Numbered from the stretch's first letter, positions 34,141-44,864 are shown. The stretch: DNA of 64,000 nucleotides from Ancylostoma caninum (GCA_037903475.1 JBAJFG010000047.1:5432001-5496000); one strand, 5' to 3'. Translations and numbers: made by a program. Notes: a model not told the origin generated them from the letters alone.

Positions 34141-34287
34141 TATGTATCGTCGTGGCGCCCTACTTACTTGTGCTATCCTGAAGATTGGGACCAGATCGAC
34201 GACGCCACCGTAGTGAAACTCGTGAGAAGTACGCCGCATAGCATTTTTGAGATCATCAGGAATAACGGTGTACCGATCGACTATTAA
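34141..34287 (+). pseudogene. Tc1-like transposase, C-terminal 48 codons
   Basis: Open from just after a TGA at 34138-34140 to TAA at 34285-34287. The frame contains PEDWDQIDDATVVKLVRSTP, followed by HSIFEIIRNNGVPIDY. The pattern W-x(n)-LV-S-P-R/H-I-x-x-VI-x-NNG-xx-DY is the usual carboxy-terminal end of Tc1/mariner transposases. The catalytic domain is absent. The stop codon lies within TATTAA, which gave the TTAA used by the inserted element. Confidence 0.7.
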
Positions 34288-34681
34288 AGGCAGCACCTAC
34301 GGAAATTTTCATGTTTGAGATTTTGATCGTTCTGAATACTCAGCTGTTATCACAACAATTCTTTCATTCTCAAGATATGAAGGGATAATGTGCGTGCTGG
34401 CCATCAGTTAGGATGAGCTGTGGTATGAAATTAGTGCGTGTTTTGTTTACAACCACCCTCTCTCCATGTGATAGCACCAGTTTCCATTCCTACCTCCTTA
34501 AGCTTGGAGCGCGGGTAACTCGGCCATCCTTCGCAAATCTGCTAAACTGGTGGCAATGAAAACCGCCTTTTTTTTGTAAGATTTGACAAAATTGATCACT
34601 GCCTTCGTTTTAACTATAGCGCTAAGCCTGGGAATGTTGTAAAAGCAGTGAGATCAAATTTTCCGTGGGTGCTGCCTTTAA
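34284..34681. mobile_element. TTAA-flanked inverted-repeat element nested in the Tc1-like element
   Basis: Left TTAAAGGCAGCACCTACGGA and right CCGTGGGTGCTGCCTTTAA form inverted ends with TTAA at both boundaries (34284-34287, 34678-34681). It is about 398 bp and encodes no recognisable protein. The end AAAGGCAGCACC resembles AAAGGCATCGACC of family T copy 2 at 10446. TTAA specificity points to a piggyBac-like mobiliser, by inference. Confidence 0.8.
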
Positions 34682-34918
34682 TTGTTGAGTTATAGTGATA
34701 AGTCTGTCCAGCAATCGTAAGTAGTTACACAGTTTTGATACAAACAACGAATTCTCACAAACGAGAATACTAGGCTAAACGGTCGAATATACTGGGAAAC
34801 AGGAATACAGAGTTCATGCATATCGAGAATCCTATGTGGAAAGTTTCGTCTCTTGAGAACCAAAATGAGCCAAGATATTGACCGACTACAGGTGGATACA
34901 TAGTTTTGATACACACTG

Positions 34919-35904
34919 TATTGCCTTTGGAGCAGTGGCCGTTTCTGTCTGGGAGCAAAAGTAGAAGTTGCTATCTCCTGGGTCTTCTGGACGAGTTCCT
35001 CCCCCACCTGCATTTCTGTCTTGCGTAGCTATTTGCTTCCATTTCCCACTGCAAAATTTCATTGCTTTCCTCTCCCTGTCCCGTAGCATCCCAGCAAAAC
35101 GTACCACTGGTTGTTGACTTTTGACATGTGGCCGATATGTATTTAACTGTTCGAATTGGAATGTTCAATGATAGCCGTCGCCGGCGAATAACAGCCGATC
35201 CGCGAAACGCCTAGAGGGTCATTGATTGCCCTTTTGAATGGTTACAAAATCAAATCAGCAATCGTTCACCACACATGGAGCCGGGCAAACAACGTTGACG
35301 TCAACGCCGCTACGGCACGGGGTTATATGTGGGCGGACGACGGTGTGAGCAGCGCTCAAAAGCGTCACCGTAGCGTAGTGGCTGTCAGTACTGTTTGTGT
35401 CTAGCATGGTATCAAGTCTGTTGGATAACTTACTACATGACTTACGTTTACTTATCTAGTGTTGGTGTTGATAGACTCTGTTGTACTCCCAGAAAGAAGA
35501 TTGTCCATGACTCCAGAATCCACGCTCGGTCTCTTCTTCCAATTGACGCTAGCCTTTTCTTACTATTCCTATCAGTCAGCTGTTCCATGTGTATGAATTC
35601 CTTTGCCCCTGCTATACTTTCGAGAGCTGTGGCACTTCAGAAAGCTGTGACAACGGTTTTCGTACGTATTGATCGTCGCGCAGCGATAGTGGCAACGACG
35701 CGCGCCGACAATCGATATGCACTAAATTCGTTGCGTCGCGGCGACCGAGAGATGTAGTGCTGGGGAATGTAGCAGCTTTGAAGGGTGTCATGACATTTTT
35801 GTTATTTCATCATGGTTTACTTTTTATTCAGAGGCTAACTAGCGTCACTTCATATTTATGAGGTTTTTGTTGCTACTTCATTTATATGTTTGGTTACTAT
35901 GAAC
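34919..35904. other. No assigned gene
   Basis: ORFs up to 120 codons (35395-35757) have no motif. GC-rich stretches near 35175-35370 and 35665-35755 could be exonic, but no paired splice sites and no family support this. Confidence 0.35.
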
Positions 35905-36060
35905 CGCGTCACTGAGATCACCCACGGTAAACGTGTTGATGTGCCCCAATTCCCTTCACCTGGACCCATTGACATGTTTACCTTTCAAGTCACGTTACCT
36001 ATGACAAGTTGCTACCCATGGGTAATCATACCCGTGAGGATGAAACTGATGACTCCTCCT
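35905..36060. repeat. GGGTAA repeat unit
   Basis: CACTGAGATCACCCACGGTA (left arm), GTTTACCTTTCAAGTCACGT (centre) and CTACCCATGGGTAATCATAC. The right arm is diverged. Confidence 0.65.
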
Positions 36061-36224
36061 TACAGCGGTACGTCCGGGCCTTGTTGTAAAGGCTTGAACA
36101 AAGAGATATAACTTCCTCACATGTCTTTCTGAAAAATTGCCAGAAGCTTTGCTCTAGGTATTCGAATATTTCGAATAAATCAGATATCCGAATGTTCGAA
36201 AGTCGGAGGACAGTGGAACCCTGG
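36061..36224. repeat. Dispersed ATTCGAATATTTCGAA repeat
   Basis: At about 36161-36203, GTATTCGAATATTTCGAATA, TCAGATATCC and GAATGTTCGAAAG align with 23308-23360 and, inverted, with 62638-62690. Confidence 0.45.
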
Positions 36225-36415
36225 ACCTGGATGCATCATTGGAGGAATGGGTAACCTAATACTCGTAGGTACGTACAATTACAAGTGGGTAGCAGCTGGG
36301 TATTTAAAACGTGTATAAACATGTCAGTGGGGTGCCTGGTAAAGAGTAAATCTGGGCACTTACGCGAACACGCTTACTTCGGGTAATCACGGTGATCCTC
36401 CATCTGGGCTATGGA
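36225..36415. repeat. Long-type GGGTAA repeat unit
   Basis: Starts CCTGGATGCATCATTGGAGG, passes AATGGGTAACCTAATAC and GGGTAGCAGCTGGGTA, and ends GAACACGCTTACTTCGGGTA followed by ATCACGGTGATCC. Confidence 0.75.
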
Positions 36416-38176
36416 AGGAAATACATGTAATGGTTGCAGCGAATTTAGATTTATTAGAATTCTACTTTTCTAGGTCATCGCCTTTCCTTGAAAATTATCA
36501 TTTCATCCAGGCGGCAACTGTACTTGCTTGTCAACCCCTTCCAGGATCAGAACTCTGATGTTGTACCCCGAAACTGGAAAGGGTATTACCCGTTTTTCTG
36601 TGAATTTGCGATTCCGATCCTATATGTAGTATATATAGAATCTCCTTGATGCTCGCTTCTTCTCTTGCATCTCATTACGTAATGGGCTTGCAAAGCAACA
36701 CTCAGCCACTGATTAATTCCAGGAGTGCCGGGCAGTTTTTGCACGGATCAAGGTCAAAGATTAACTGGCGTATCCGGCTGAATTCTGGCCAGTTCTCATC
36801 GTAAAAAGTAGTTAGTAGTTGTAGTGAAACTTCTCATATGGAGAAATTTGCTTCGAGAGGGAAAGCGATGAGGAGTGGGCGGGTCCCAAAAAAGGTGTAA
36901 ATTTTAGGCTACACCCACAGATTGCCTAGTACAGTTCCCTAAAAACTTTTGATGATTTGTAACAATTACATGAAAACAAGGTCGGAATGATAGACGCCCC
37001 TGGGGGTCAATCGATTATCGATCGGCAGTTATACCCGCTGCAAGGTCGGTCCAATTACCCAAATTTGAGGGACAGTGGAGGTGACAAGCTGGTAGAAACC
37101 AATATTTTCTGACAAAAGGTGTCATATTAAAAAAGTTGAATTAGAGTCAATCAATTGAGTAGCAACAATAAGCCACGCCCCTCCACATGTTTTTCATGTG
37201 AACATGGAAATTCTCAGCTGATCATGCCTTCGCCCTAATCGAACGCGATTAGTAGCGTGAAATCGCACATAATCGCCATCGATGTGTGTGTCCATCGGCG
37301 GAGTTATGGGACAGACGGCGTGGGCGACCAATGTCTCATTAAAATGCTGTTTTCATAACATTTATCGCTACGTCGCGCCAGAATACGAACACCTATCACA
37401 ACTTTATTCATAAAGCAGAATTTCGCAAGTATCCCAGGATTCCATGAAAGCAAATTTTGTTGGATAACAGGTGGGGAATCCGTAAACATCGACAGTCATT
37501 GGTCTCTAACTTCTACTGATCAACCCGATAGCGACGATGGACCGTCGGTTCCGAGGCCGCTGAGCATGTGATTATTTTCCGGCATTGTCTGGATTTTTCG
37601 TCGCTGTTTTGTCGTTTTGTTATCGCGATCAAAGACTCGTGGTTTTTCATTCTGGTTCGATTTGCAAAATTAGCATTTCATGCTGTTTTTCAATTTTTTG
37701 CGCGGCCAAACACCTTTGCGCTTGAAAAACAGAGAGTTTTGATCACCAGCCACATACACCTCTTCCTCTTTTTACTATTTAGAAGTTACTAATTCCTGCA
37801 GGGCAGCATTGATCTTTTACTTGTAACGTCTTCAAACCTGAAAATGTAGGTTTTTAACCGAAAAGAACAGATAAAAAAGGGAAACAACAAAGTTTCACGT
37901 CTACAACCATTGATTGAAAGACTAAGAACTCTTCAAAATCATGCTTTCTCCGAGATATTTTCACAGATTGTGGTCGGTTCTTCCGCAGCCTATTCTATGG
38001 TAGCAGCACCATCATTTGTGAGGTAACTTTCCAGGGAAATTGCTGCTCAAGTCGCGATGGCCCTAAGAAAAATGTTTGGTATTAACGCTACACTTACTTA
38101 CTCCTTACTCCTTACTGCAGTCACGGCTTCCTAATAGGAACACTTCAGATTATGCTAAGTGTTGCATAGGTGAAAG
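36416..38176. other. No gene seen; SL1-like 22-mer inside
   Basis: No coding region was recognised. See the separate entry at 37048-37069. Confidence 0.4.
37048..37069 (+). other. SL1 spliced-leader-like 22-mer
   Basis: GGTCC followed by AATTACCCAAATTTGAG matches the 22-nt nematode SL1 leader at 19 positions; the differences are at 4, 5 and 16. The next bases are GGACAG rather than a GT donor, and no Sm-site-bearing SL RNA body follows at the normal distance. It is therefore not a functional SL gene. It may be a decayed SL RNA pseudogene, the leader of an old retrocopied mRNA, or chance. Confidence 0.35.
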
Positions 38177-38298
38177 GGGTGTGGAGCGTTGTATCTGCAG
38201 AGGGCGGTGCGGCTGAGTTCTGTGATTGGTCGGTTCATCTAGCTAGCCAATAGCATGGTTCGGCCGTACCGCCCGTTCCTGGTACACCGCTCCACATC
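38177..38298. mobile_element. Palindromic MITE, family P, copy 3
   Basis: The left arm reads GGGGTGTGGAGCGTTGTATC and AGAGGGCGGTGCGGCTGAGT; the right arm reads GTACCGCCCGTTCCTGGTAC and ACCGCTCCACATC. The centre has TGTGATTGGTCGG opposite AGCCAATAGC. Same architecture as the copies at 16046 and 25464. Confidence 0.8.
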
Positions 38299-39276
38299 AT
38301 ATCGGAGAAATTTACTATCTGTACTTGTCGTATATCTGAAAAAAAGTGGAATTTCCACTCTGAACGAATTTTACGACTTGTTAGAGGGGTACCCTTTGAT
38401 GCGTTAATCGTTAACTTTGAATAATTCAAGATTTCAATCTTAAATAATAGAAGTGGTAGCGGATCGCCGTAGAATTTGGTTTGCAATTCGTAAATATTGG
38501 TCAAAAATTGTGTCAAACCGAAGTACGTATCCCGTTAATCGTGTTTAATTTAGACCGTTAAACGTTAATTGCAACTTTAATAGGACTTTGCTCAGGGCTT
38601 TCGGGTTCCCTGACTTTTCAGGCAATTATCAGTCAATTCACTCGGCTATTCATACTTTTTCGTCATCCAGGGATGCACACGAACCCATTTTTGAGGTTTC
38701 TCCTTGCTACATGAGGAGGATAGGTATTGATTGATTAAGCTCGTCTGTAGACATCTTCGATACTATCAGCTGATTTTCCTGCTCATTCCTGTTCTGCCAT
38801 CATCTCGTGCCAACCCGTTTAATTTGAAATTTTTTCTCGCTGTATACATAGATAAGATAGGTATCGATCGCGTGCAATACGTCTGCAGACAGCTTCGTAA
38901 CCTCGCGCCACCGTTTGATTGACGTCACTACCGTATACCACGTTTATCAACACCATATTTGAGCATCTGTGTACAGCGGCCATAATCATTCAACGATCGC
39001 CATTTCACCTCCCATACTTGTCCTTTTAATGGAGGGCTGTAGGGCTGTGGATTATCGGGACATATAGTCGTTACGTGAGCAGGTAATTCGCGCCGTATGT
39101 TTGGCAAACATAAGGACGCCAGACGTACCGTATCCAACGCCGTTCACGTCAATGACTGTTTTTTTGGCGTCTTGTAACAGAATAAGGGCGTATATTTTTT
39201 GATGGAATTGGTTACTTGGTAATTTTAGCGGCTTGGTTACATATGCACACATATCCACGGATATGCTGGTTTTTAT
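38299..39276. other. No gene; a diverged 45 bp duplication
   Basis: GATAGGTATTGATTGATTAA then CGTCTGTAGACATCTTCG (38720-38762) is repeated as GATAGGTATCGATCGCGTGC then CGTCTGCAGACAGCTTCG (38855-38897). Minus-strand ORFs of 69 and 93 codons are unassigned. Confidence 0.45.
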
Positions 39277-39678
39277 ATGGAATTCTTTTTTTGTTGCGGG
39301 CTTAGGGCGAATATCTCCCGTCGATCCTTGCAAACTTCCGCATCTCGTTATCCAAGTTTTTCATCAGGAAGAGGATCTGCAGCAATAAATGTTATTGAAG
39401 CTCACGGATATAATCCCTATTTACAAAAATTCTTCCATTTTCGGAAAAATTTCAGTAGTCTCAAATCCTCAGTTCGGGACAGGCTACCTATGTTAACTAG
39501 TAATTCTTCCGAATCCTTTTTGATGAAAAATCCTGATTTTTTGTCAAGGGATCTCCTCTCTGCGCTAAAAAGGCCTCCTTCTTTTGAGCTTGATCTCCCT
39601 CGAGCAAGAAATAGTGAGAGAGAGAGAGAGTTACAAATGCAGCAATTCATTTATTTACTTATTTTAATTGTTTACTAA
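39277..39678 (+). CDS. Unrecognised 133-codon ORF
   Basis: Opens MEFFFCCGLRANISRRSLQT and continues with a mixed, not obviously low-complexity composition (HGYNPYLQKFFHFRKNFSS, SFELDLPRARNSERERELQ). The last third overlaps a (GA)n tract and the LINE/SINE tail at 39645. No domain recognised, no acceptor close above it. Could be a fragment of an unrecognised retroelement ORF or chance. Confidence 0.2.
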   Translation: MEFFFCCGLRANISRRSLQTSASRYPSFSSGRGSAAINVIEAHGYNPYLQKFFHFRKNFSSLKSSVRDRLPMLTSNSSESFLMKNPDFLSRDLLSALKRPPSFELDLPRARNSERERELQMQQFIYLLILIVY

Positions 39679-39710
39679 TGTATTCACCACACTCAATGGT
39701 GCGCCAAAAG
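39645..39710 (-). mobile_element. LINE/SINE 3' end, minus strand, copy B
   Basis: On the plus strand a TTTATTTACTTATTTTAATT run adjoins CACCACACTCAATGGTGCGC, a hairpin (CACCA/TGGTG). This parallels 3684-3736. Confidence 0.35.
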
Positions 39711-41116
39711 TTCAAAAAATAATAAACAAATGGTTCTTCCCGAACAAAGTAAGGTTTCATTTCCAGTGATTCAGCCTTGATGGAGAATTAGATCAAAATT
39801 TTCTTCAGAAACAAATGTGATAAGATGAAAATCGATAGGAAAAGTAACCTGTAAAAAATCGATACTTTCCTTCTCTATCCATCTCGTTTTTATCCCTTTG
39901 AAAACAGGATTTTTCTGTCAGTCATTGAAAAAAGCGTTTTTTTTTCAAGTCCTTTTTGCCCTCGTCTCCTTTTTCTTTCCTTTTTTGTCGTTTTGTCCCT
40001 GTTTGCTCATAGCTGTTTCTGTTTTAGGACTTCCTACTCCTTATCTGCCATATTCATCCGTTATCATGACGTTTTCGCCTTGTAGATCGCCTTGTTGACG
40101 CATCCATAAACATTGCAAATAGTCACAGCTCCTTATTTGTTGATCGATAAATCGATTCAGAAAAAAATCAGAAATATTGTCCACAAAGACTATTTTTCAT
40201 AGCCAAACTACTAAAGTGAGTAAATTACTGGTTTGATTGACAATGACATAAGTGATCGTGATGTCGTTCTGTATCTGTCTGTGTCTCTTTGTCTAATAAT
40301 GTGCACTTTTTCTCTGGTCCTCTCCTCCCTCCTCTCTCTCTCTTTTTCCTTTCAACCTCTCCCTATTTGATGTGCCTCCGTTAATTTCAACAATTTACTT
40401 AGAAACTATTAAATAAAAACCAAAAATTAAAAAAATTAAAATTAAAATTAAATAAAATCAAATAATAAAATTAAAAATAAAATAAAAACAAAAAACTGTT
40501 GAATAAAATAGAAACTATTAAATAAACTACTAGATTAAAAATTAATACTTAGTACAAAGTTCCCATTTAGGTTGGACCTTCTTGATTTTTAACCTCCAAT
40601 AGGTTATCAGGGCGTTAGTTACATCACATGGTCTATTGTACTGGTATCAGTTTGGCTGCTGTGCAAGCGAGAACGTTAGCGACGTCATCACTGACGCACT
40701 ATCTCCGATTAATTGCTGATTTTTAGCTCTTGAGTAGATCAGCGATAAGATCAGCGGCATTTTTTGTAGATCATTGAAGTAATCAATAGTGCGACTGATT
40801 TTGGTCCTACCTTTTCCAGCAATTTTTACTTCCATGCATCTGGTTATATTTGCTAATACTAATTGAATTTATTGAATTTCCTTTTAAGAGAATGGTCGGA
40901 CTTATTTGGTTTATGGATATGTTACAGAAGAATTTACGTATGTTTCGTAAAATTTGATTTTTGAAAGGAATCTCTTTCATTCCGGAAGCTTCAGCCATTT
41001 TTTGCTGTAAACTCCCACTTTCTGGATACATTTCCATTAGAAAATGTCCGGTTCTAATGTGCAGATAGAAATTTGATATTATTGATCATAATTTGATTTG
41101 AAATTTGATATTAACT
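39711..41116. other. No gene; A/T-rich tracts
   Basis: A pyrimidine tract at 40318-40370 and an A-rich tract of AAATTAAAA-type units at 40405-40540. Nothing coding supported. Confidence 0.45.
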
Positions 41117-41605
41117 ATTCATTCATTCATTCATTCATCCATCCATTCATTCATTCATTCATCCAATCATTCATTCTTTCTTTCTTTCTTTTTTCCTTCA
41201 TTCATTCATTCATTCATTCATTCATTCATTCATTCATTCATCCATTCTTTCATTCATCCAATCATTCATTCATTCATTCATTCATTCATCCAATCATTCA
41301 TTCATTCATTCTTTCTTTCTTTCTTTCTTTCTTTCTTTTTTTTCTTTCATTCATTCAATCATTCATTCATTCATTCTTCCAATCATTCACTAATTAATTA
41401 ATTCATTCATTCATTCATCCAATCATTCATTAATTCATTCATTCATCCAATCATTCATCCATTCATTCTTTCTTTCTTTTTTCCTTCATTCATTCATTCA
41501 TTCATTCATTCATTCATTCATTCATTCATTCATCCACTCATTTATTCATTCATTATCAACTCATTCATTCATCAATTCATTCATTTCATTCATTCAACCC
41601 ACTCA
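41117..41605. repeat. Compound (ATTC)n/(TTTC)n array, about 490 bp
   Basis: ATTC units with CATCCAATC variants recurring every 40-70 bp and three TTTC-rich blocks (about 41175-41195, 41310-41348, 41467-41485). The recurring variants suggest higher-order duplication of an ATTC/TTTC block. ORFs reading FIHS or SFFLS are artefacts. Confidence 0.95.
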
Positions 41606-42129
41606 TTCATACATTCTTCCATCCTCCCTTTCTTTTGCCTTTTTTTCCGTTTTTGGACAGATTGGACTGATTCTAACTAATTTTCCTTCACAGAAGAGAG
41701 TGAAATCTCCCAATTTTCTACCTCTTATTGTTTTCCTCTGTTCATTTTCTCCTCTTCTCTAATGCTAATGGTTCCGTTGCAGCAAACTCTTTTCCTATCA
41801 GTGTTTCCTCTTTATTTCCAATTTTATCAGATTCAGTGCGCAATCACACGTCATTATCCAATAATGCTGAATTTTTTAATTCTAATGATTGAAGCTTTTT
41901 CTTCTCGCTGTTCACTTCATTGTTTCTGATTAGTTTTTTTTATTAGAAAGTAATTAGGTTAGTCATTTATTTGGTAAGGCTTTAAGGAATGATAGTACTA
42001 GAAACACTGTAGAGAAGATTTCAAAAAGAAGTCATACTTCTATTTTACTGCTAACATCTTAGTACTGCAGTTTCCTTGAAAACTCTGTGTGGTGCCTTGC
42101 AATATTTTAATTTGAAAGGGATGAATGTT
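41606..42129. other. No recognisable feature
   Basis: T-rich unique-looking sequence. Nothing supported. Confidence 0.4.
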
Positions 42130-42370
42130 GGCCTCAGTTGCGTAATTGGAAGAATGGGTAACCCTATATACATGTGTATGATTACCCATGGTTACTGGCT
42201 GGCTATGGATAACAGCACTTATGGGTAAACCATACCCTTGGGTTGCAGCTGGGTGTGATCAACGTCACGTAAGGGTAAATAAGTTGATGGATGTTGAGTA
42301 AAGGGTAAATTTGAGTGCGTTAACAGGTTTATCAGGGTAATTCTACTGATGCATCCGGGGCCCAGGAGGA
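42130..42370. repeat. Long-type GGGTAA repeat unit
   Basis: From AATTGGAAGAATGGGTAACC through GATTACCCATGGTTACTGG, TGGGTTGCAGCTGGGTGTG, CAACGTCACGTAAGGGTAAA and GTTAACAGGTTTATCAGGG to TGATGCATCCGGGGCC. Confidence 0.8.
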
Positions 42371-42939
42371 AACTCCCGGCACTTTTTAGCTCTTGTATGG
42401 GAAAAGTGCACGGAAATAAAATGAGGATTGGTAAGAGTATGCACCCAGGAAATATTAAAAATAACAGTTCCCTGTGTTATACCTGGTAATTTCATGTTAC
42501 ATCTGTCGATAGGCACATTTCGATACAGATTTTAATTACTTGTTGACTACTTTGTTCCTAAAACAGCCGCAATTTCGCGAATCTTCCACGTCATTTGATA
42601 AATCATAAATAAACGCACAAGGAAGCCGTTCTTGACGTAGATAACGGTGATTACTTTCGCGAAAACGCATTAGTACAACCAGTGAGCATTCAAGAGATTT
42701 AAATATTTCCTTGTTTGAAATCTGGCGAAGGTCTTGAGTGGAAAAGTACAGTATTGGCCAGCAATAAGACACCTTTCAAACTTCAGATTACAATTTCTAA
42801 GTGAAGTTTTTAGTTTGACAAACAGTGCAGTTGCTTGCTACAACGGCAAACAGTTATAAATATCTCGGCACATTTGTTATTTCTCTAGAAGAGTTTTTTT
42901 TTTCCAGAAACGGCACCACTTTTCTTTTAATGGAATTTA

Positions 42940-43770
42940 AATTTACCCATGGGGTTACTTTTATGGGTAGGTAGAATTTTCAGAGACCATACAGTTTTCA
43001 TTGAGCTCCGTGGCAGGAATTCATACACTGAGAATGGGCCAGAATGCATCATACGAAACAAGGGTAATCTAATGCCATGGGTAGGAACTGGGTATAGGCA
43101 ATGTCACATAGGAGTAGACACGCCAATGGAGGCCGTGTAATGGATAAATTTGAGAATTCTAACAAGTCTATCATGGGTGACCTCGCGCCTTGTACCCCCT
43201 CCCCCCCCCCCCACTAAAAAGATCGGTAACCTTATGTCCGTGGATACGATTACCTATGGGTTCGTAGTTGGGTACAGGCAACATATGGGTACACATGTTG
43301 CTGGCTCAGGGTAAATTTGAATGCGGTAACACGTTTTAAATGGGTATCTCGGGCCCCACACCTGGATGCGTTACTGAGACTATCCAATGTAAGCGTATTA
43401 ACGGCTATGTTGACTTTGGGTAAACCTATGTGCTGTTACCGTGTTTAGCTCGGGTAATCACAGTGATGCATGCAAGCCTTGGATGCGGATGTATTATTGA
43501 GATTATCCACTTGGATGTTATCAAGATTATCCAGGGTAGATGTGTTGACGCCCATGTTGACGATGGGTAAATCTGTGTGATGTTAGCATATTTTCATCGG
43601 GTAATCTCAGTGATGCATGCAACTCCTAGACCTGGATGCATCATTAACATTATCCACCTAGATTATGAAGATTATCCAGGGTAGAAGTGTTGGTGTTCAT
43701 GTTGACCATGAGTAAATTTATCTGTCGTTAGCACACTAACCCTGCGTAACCTCAAAGATACATGCGGTCC
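42940..43770. repeat. GGGTAA repeat array, about six units in tandem
   Basis: Fragment 42941-42972, long-type unit about 43034-43192, a poly-C tract at about 43196-43212, long-type 43224-43360, then three short-type units at 43362-43475, 43480-43620 and 43630-43770. The last two share TTATCCAGGGTAGA and CATGTTGAC with similar spacing, so the array grew partly by tandem duplication. Confidence 0.8.
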
Positions 43771-43864
43771 TTGCAATTGTTGTGCTTTCTTTGGGTGGGT
43801 AAGTGGGGAACTTTCATAGGTAGGTCACAAAGGCTTCCACCATTTTCATGATGAAAAAAAATCC

Positions 43865-44033
43865 TCAGACAAATTGTCGGAAGGACCGCAGCAGTTATTC
43901 GGAAGGGCCGCAGCAGCTACTCGGAAGGACCGCAGCAGCTGTTTGGAACAAATGCAGCAGGAAACGGAAGGACCGCAGGTCACCTGTCGGTTATTCCGGT
44001 TTTCTGCTGCGGTCCTTCGGAAAAAATTGTCTG
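43865..44033. mobile_element. Inverted-repeat element with internal 22 bp repeats
   Basis: The left end CAGACAAATTGTCGGAAGGA is mirrored by GGTCCTTCGGAAAAAATTGT and CTG at the right. Inside the left arm a 22 bp unit, CGGAAGGACCGCAGCAG plus five bases, is repeated three times, while the right arm has a single inverted CTGCTGCGGTCC. No coding content. The target duplication is unclear. Confidence 0.65.
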
Positions 44034-44864
44034 AATCGTTAGAAATAGTAGTTACTGTTAGAGTAATAACAGAGACAGTAAATATGTTAGTATTTGCTTA
44101 AATGTCAATATTCACCGTATATAACTTATGCTTAAATTATACTTAAATTGCTTGAATACTTAAATTAAATTAAATAAATACTTAAATTAACGTCAATACA
44201 TTAAAAACCAATAAAAATTATTTTAAAAAGTTCTTGACAATTCCTATCCACTCCTACGGAGCCTTTTTTCACCTCATTCCACCAAGGATTACTTTTCTCA
44301 CTTGAATTTACGTAGAAATTCGTGGACATAGAGTATTCAGGCAAATTTCGGAGGTACAGCAACTACAATTGCTCTAAAACTCAAAATCAGCGTCCCTAGC
44401 AGAGAATTCCACATTTTTCCCCTTTTCTTTCGTTTCCCAGCCATTTTTTCCTGTGTTTTCGTTTTGCACTGACGTTGTTGCACGTGCATAATTAGATTCT
44501 AACTGCAACAGAATCGTCGTGTGACGTAAGGTGTTAACTGTGAGAAAACCACGCTATTTATTGATCGGCAATAATATGAAAATTGTCCCAGCTTAGTTTC
44601 CCGCAAAAATTTCGATGTCATTTCGATAATGGTTTCGTACCATTTTGTGCGAATTACCCTTTTTATCTCTTTTTTCCATTTTTTTTTCGGACGCCGCGCC
44701 ACCGAAAGAAAAAACCAGCCGGGTGATTTTTTACTATTATTGAATATGGATCTATCATTCCACTGAGAAAGAGCAATTGACCTTTGGCAACCGCTGTACC
44801 TCTTGAAGCTCCTGTGTTGATCAATGCATATCACTGCGATGCGAGGACGTCTGGGCCCGCATGC
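44034..44864. other. No gene; AT-rich AAATTAAA tract
   Basis: AATTAAATTAAATAAATAC-like repeats at 44130-44200. ORFs here are unsupported. Confidence 0.4.

Larger units (their letters stand above)
33846..34918 (+). mobile_element. Tc1-like transposon, internally deleted, with doubled terminal motifs (IR/DR type)
   Basis: The outer left end CAGTGCGTATCAAAACTATG continues TATCCACC. The outer right end is its inverted partner ending ATACACACTG, and both are flanked by TA (33844-33845, 34919-34920). The same motif recurs inside each end: GTATCAAAATTATGTATCCA at 34036 and, inverted, GTTACACAGTTTTGATACAA at 34724. Two transposase-site-like repeats per end is the arrangement of IR/DR elements such as Tc3 or Sleeping Beauty. 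Between them only a transposase C-terminus remains, and a second element is inserted (34284-34681). Without it the element is about 675 bp, so most of the transposase is deleted. Confidence 0.85.

Noticed and set aside
37048..37160. Functional SL RNA gene
   Set aside because: No GT donor after the leader-like 22-mer and no downstream Sm-site arrangement.
41098..41401. FIHS/SFFLS ORFs
   Set aside because: Same explanation, translation of the ATTC/TTTC array.
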